DNA of 26,342 nucleotides. Origin: a virus. Numbering within the stretch: the stretch's first letter is position 1; each line of letters begins with the position of its first letter. The stretch is taken from IMG/VR virus record IMGVR_UViG_3300017967_000175, positions 1-26,342 of that record, one strand, 5' to 3'. Both the position numbers and the translations under genes were made by a program. This document shows, piece after piece, positions 24,678-26,342 of the stretch. The notes under the pieces were generated by a model. That model had not been told where the DNA came from. It ran no database searches and saw only the letters and a program-made list of their open reading frames with translations.

Positions 24678-24713
24678 ATGTTTATATTATAGATATCTGA
24701 GAGATAGTTGCAA

Positions 24714-24740
24714 TAAAAAAAGCGGCTCTTTCGAACCGCT
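24714..24740 (-). terminator. Rho-independent terminator after the outer-membrane protein gene
   Basis: On the minus strand an 8-bp stem including one G-U pair (24740-24733 with 24728-24721) closes a GAAA tetraloop and is followed by seven T (24720-24714). It lies 25 bp after the stop of the beta-barrel gene and isolates it from the zinc-ribbon gene. Confidence 0.9.
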
Positions 24741-24764
24741 CTGCAATGTTTAATGTTAGTTTAA

Positions 24765-25499
24765 TTAGAAGCTAATAGCTAAACCACCCGACCAAACTAA
24801 ATCTCCATCAAGCTCTGCTGCCGCAAAATTGAAATTCTGCACATCAAAACTATTATCAATGTACTTGGCTGCAACAAATGGCTGGATCTGCCACTTAGTC
24901 AATGCAAGCCTAGCGCCAATATCAACGGACTTATAGTCTTCAAACATATGATATGAGATATTAGGAGTGAACTTAAACCACTCGTCTCCCTTAAGCTCCA
25001 AAGAATACTCCTTGGTTAAGCCGAAAGTCAAACCATTTTGCTCAATCCTCCAGTCATGAGTATAACTAACATATGGCATAACCCATGGAGTAACTAATCC
25101 TACAGTACCAGCAAGCTCAGAATTCTGAGGAACATTAAGATCAGTTCTACGGGTAGTAACTACCCCGTCTAACCGAAGTGCATACTTGTCAGACCCATTC
25201 AAGGATAAAGACTTTCCAGCTCCTACACTCCAAAAGGAATCAGTATTGTCAGTAATAATAGTCCCACTACCATACAAGTCTACAGGAATAAAGTTATTCT
25301 CTTCTGGAGAATGTAAATTCAATCCAATATACCGAGCGTATCCACCAGTGTAAGCAACACCCTTACTAAGCAATTGACCTGAATACCCAGCCTCAATAGA
25401 GAAACTAGGCTTAATAATAGCTTTTTCGACGTCATTAGTCTGTGCGAAGATATTTAAACTAATAAGCATCGCACTAATCGTTAACAATGTTTTATTCAT
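24765..25499 (-). CDS. Secreted outer-membrane beta-barrel protein, late expressed
   Basis: This protein has 244 residues. Residues 1-20 are a signal peptide: positive start MNK, hydrophobic core LLTISAMLISLNIF, then AQ with likely cleavage near residue 19-20. The mature part alternates polar and hydrophobic residues in many strands (FSIEAGYSGQLL, YARYIGLNL, SFWSVGAGKSL, VMPYVSYTHDW, SVDIGARLAL) and ends in GGLAISF. A C-terminal Phe on a last amphipathic strand is the usual signal for insertion by the BAM complex. It would sit in the host outer membrane late in infection. It has an exact late promoter and its own terminator, so it is a single-gene unit. A host-derived origin is likely. Its role could be receptor masking or uptake. 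Confidence 0.85.
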   Translation of the reverse strand: MNKTLLTISAMLISLNIFAQTNDVEKAIIKPSFSIEAGYSGQLLSKGVAYTGGYARYIGLNLHSPEENNFIPVDLYGSGTIITDNTDSFWSVGAGKSLSLNGSDKYALRLDGVVTTRRTDLNVPQNSELAGTVGLVTPWVMPYVSYTHDWRIEQNGLTFGLTKEYSLELKGDEWFKFTPNISYHMFEDYKSVDIGARLALTKWQIQPFVAAKYIDNSFDVQNFNFAAAELDGDLVWSGGLAISF

Positions 25500-25505
25500 A
25501 CATGA

Positions 25506-25513
25506 TATTTATA
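25506..25513 (-). promoter_or_regulatory. T4-type late promoter (TATAAATA) for the outer-membrane protein gene
   Basis: The box is an exact consensus on the minus strand, 6 nt before the ATG at 25499. It overlaps the stop codon of the small ORF upstream (25509-25511). Confidence 0.83.
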
Positions 25514-25670
25514 TACCATTAACCAAAAATAGCAACAAAAAAAAGTCGGGCGACTTACCCGACTTGAAACTCTTACGATTATATGATCCTTTACCTTTCT
25601 TTGGCTTATGTCGCCTTGTTCCTATATTCCACGGCACTAAATACCGTACCTTGATCACTTTGCCTTTCAT
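25509..25670 (-). CDS. Small basic peptide (53 residues)
   Basis: The ORF begins MKGKVIKVRYLVPWNIG and is strongly basic in its middle (TRRHKPKKGKGSYNRKSF). GGAAGAA stands 8 nt before the ATG and resembles the sequence before the PQ-loop gene start, which supports translation. The last 15 residues are read through the stem and T tract of a terminator (25537-25565), giving a hydrophobic end FFLLLFL. Either the terminator sits inside the gene or the true product is shorter. No known family. A competing 39-residue GTG-started frame covers part of the same region. Confidence 0.4.
   Translation of the reverse strand: MKGKVIKVRYLVPWNIGTRRHKPKKGKGSYNRKSFKSGKSPDFFLLLFLVNGI
25537..25565 (-). terminator. 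Rho-independent terminator downstream of the PQ-loop gene
   Basis: On the minus strand an 8-bp perfect stem (25565-25558 AAGTCGGG with 25550-25543 CCCGACTT) has a 7-nt loop and is followed by a run of T ending at 25537. It separates the upstream small genes from the late promoter of the outer-membrane protein gene. Confidence 0.88.
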
Positions 25671-25744
25671 ATCTTTTCTTCCTATCTACCGGCACGCACC
25701 TGATTTTTACCCGGCGGCCCGACACCTAATACTTAATCTAGCCA

Positions 25745-26038
25745 TCATACCTCAATCTCCTTCCTAATATAGTACTTCCAGAAAAACATAGTCAGGATCG
25801 TCATACAGATACCAGAACTATAGTTAATCACTACCCAGAATCTAGCTATCTCATTACTCGTTATATAGACTAAACCTGAACAATAACCTATGAGGTTGAG
25901 AATCAGCATTCCTAATGATACGTCTTTTGAGCTCTTATTCCTAATCATCCTGATAATCTGCGGGAAATACGCTATAGCGAAACATACAGATAACAAGATT
26001 CCGGATGTCTGCTTTATGATCTCTGGTATACTCTCCAT
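25745..26038 (-). CDS. PQ-loop membrane protein, SemiSWEET-like
   Basis: This protein has 97 residues with three hydrophobic segments (about 11-32, 41-60 and 66-88). The first ends in a PQ motif (FPQIIRMIRNKSSKDVS, PQ at 26-27), with S-x-x-D-V-S and a Leu/Asn-rich second helix (LGMLILNLIGYCSGLVY), the pattern of PQ-loop/MtN3 (SWEET) half-transporters. Bacterial SemiSWEETs of 85-100 residues form dimers and move sugars. It lies in the inner membrane and is positioned 1 bp after a small basic peptide gene, with GGAAGAAG upstream as a possible ribosome binding site. Substrate cannot be read from the sequence, and a role unrelated to sugar is possible. Confidence 0.8.
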   Translation of the reverse strand: MESIPEIIKQTSGILLSVCFAIAYFPQIIRMIRNKSSKDVSLGMLILNLIGYCSGLVYITSNEIARFWVVINYSSGICMTILTMFFWKYYIRKEIEV

Positions 26039-26039
26039 A

Positions 26040-26141
26040 TCACTTCTTCCCTTTACCCACCCTCTTACGTGTGATTGTAACTGTCTTACGTGTCTTAATT
26101 CCGTTCTTAGTTGTCTCTCTTACTGTTTGTCTCTTACTCAT
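26040..26141 (-). CDS. Small very basic peptide (33 residues)
   Basis: Sequence MSKRQTVRETTKNGIKTRK then TVTITRKRVGKGKK: 14 of 33 residues are Lys or Arg, and there is a Thr-rich strand-like core. The stop is 1 bp before the PQ-loop start, so the two are cotranscribed. A GATAAATT box lies 5 nt before the ATG. It may bind nucleic acid, which is inference from charge only. Confidence 0.55.
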   Translation of the reverse strand: MSKRQTVRETTKNGIKTRKTVTITRKRVGKGKK

Positions 26142-26146
26142 AATTT

Positions 26147-26154
26147 AATTTATC
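26147..26154 (-). promoter_or_regulatory. Late promoter-like box GATAAATT
   Basis: The box is two bases off consensus, 5 nt before the ATG at 26141 on the minus strand. It overlaps the stop of the upstream gene (26154-26156). It would drive the basic peptide and PQ-loop genes. Confidence 0.45.
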
Positions 26155-26342
26155 TATTTTTTTTCTACACACACCAAACACTCAAGTAAAAGTTCTGTTC
26201 TTCTATGTATACTCCTACTTGAGTAAGATTGTTCTTCTATATTACCTATAGTCTCTAAATTAGCATAAAATGTTGCATGATCTCTCACACCTCCAACAAT
26301 ATAATTATACGCTTCAGGGTTTGCATCCTTAAAAATATCAAA
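26154..26342 (-). CDS. Unknown protein, C-terminal part (truncated at the window edge)
   Basis: The minus-strand frame is open from the window edge to TAG at 26154-26156 and gives 62 residues: a helical segment around FDIFKDANPEAYNYIVGGV, then HATFYANLETIGNIEEQS, SIHRRTELLLECL and VCVEKK. No family recognised. Together with the following basic peptide and PQ-loop genes it continues the minus-strand accessory cluster. Confidence 0.7.
   Translation of the reverse strand, partial: FDIFKDANPEAYNYIVGGVRDHATFYANLETIGNIEEQSYSSRSIHRRTELLLECLVCVEKK

Noticed and set aside
25564-25767. Plus-strand 67-residue frame
   Set aside because: It is antisense to the end of the PQ-loop gene and the small basic ORF, has no ribosome binding site or late box, and its composition looks like a shadow frame.
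1-26342. tRNA genes, CRISPR arrays, insertion sequences
   Set aside because: I looked for cloverleaf-type sequences, spaced direct repeats and transposase motifs on both strands and saw none.

Overview
The window is about 26.3 kb of an AT-rich, densely packed phage genome. The gene content is that of a contractile-tailed, T4-related but divergent myovirus: tail sheath, tail tube, baseplate hub and wedge proteins (gp53, gp25 and gp6 types), a T4/RFC-type clamp-loader ATPase and a trimeric dUTPase. T4-type late promoter boxes (TATAAATA and close variants) lie a few bases before many start codons. Shine-Dalgarno sequences are rare. I cannot name the host. The late outer-membrane protein requires a diderm host, and its signal peptide ending ...NIFAQ together with the scarcity of ribosome binding sites is compatible with Bacteroidota, but this is only a hint.

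Layout. (1) Positions 2-8499, plus strand: end of the sheath gene, a strong terminator, a late promoter, then tail tube, a second tube-like protein, two tail-assembly or hub proteins, a tape-measure-like protein with 29-residue repeats, a possible tube initiator, gp53, a gp27-like hub protein and one unknown. (2) Positions 8488-10914, a block of different character: a minus-strand small-terminase-like gene, plus-strand dUTPase and clamp loader, and a minus-strand late gene of unknown function whose terminator lies inside the clamp-loader gene. (3) Positions 10957-24208, plus strand: gp25, gp6, then six large structural or adhesion proteins, with recognisable PKD, L-type-lectin-like, C1q-like and LamG-like segments. 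These probably form the outer baseplate and fibres. (4) Positions 24205-26342, minus strand: an accessory set with a small unknown protein, a DksA/TraR-like zinc ribbon, an outer-membrane beta-barrel under an exact late promoter, short basic peptides, a PQ-loop (SemiSWEET-like) membrane protein, and the end of an unknown gene.

How it fits together: regions 1 and 3 make the tail, baseplate and host-recognition apparatus, expressed late. The replication genes in region 2 have a different, probably earlier, promoter. Region 4 probably alters the host envelope and physiology. The main unusual observations are the leaderless late-promoter arrangement, a perfect 16-bp inverted repeat carrying two divergent late promoters and both start codons, a phage-encoded outer-membrane protein and PQ-loop transporter, and a terminator embedded in the antisense strand of a replication gene. 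All assignments come from reading the sequence without database searches.
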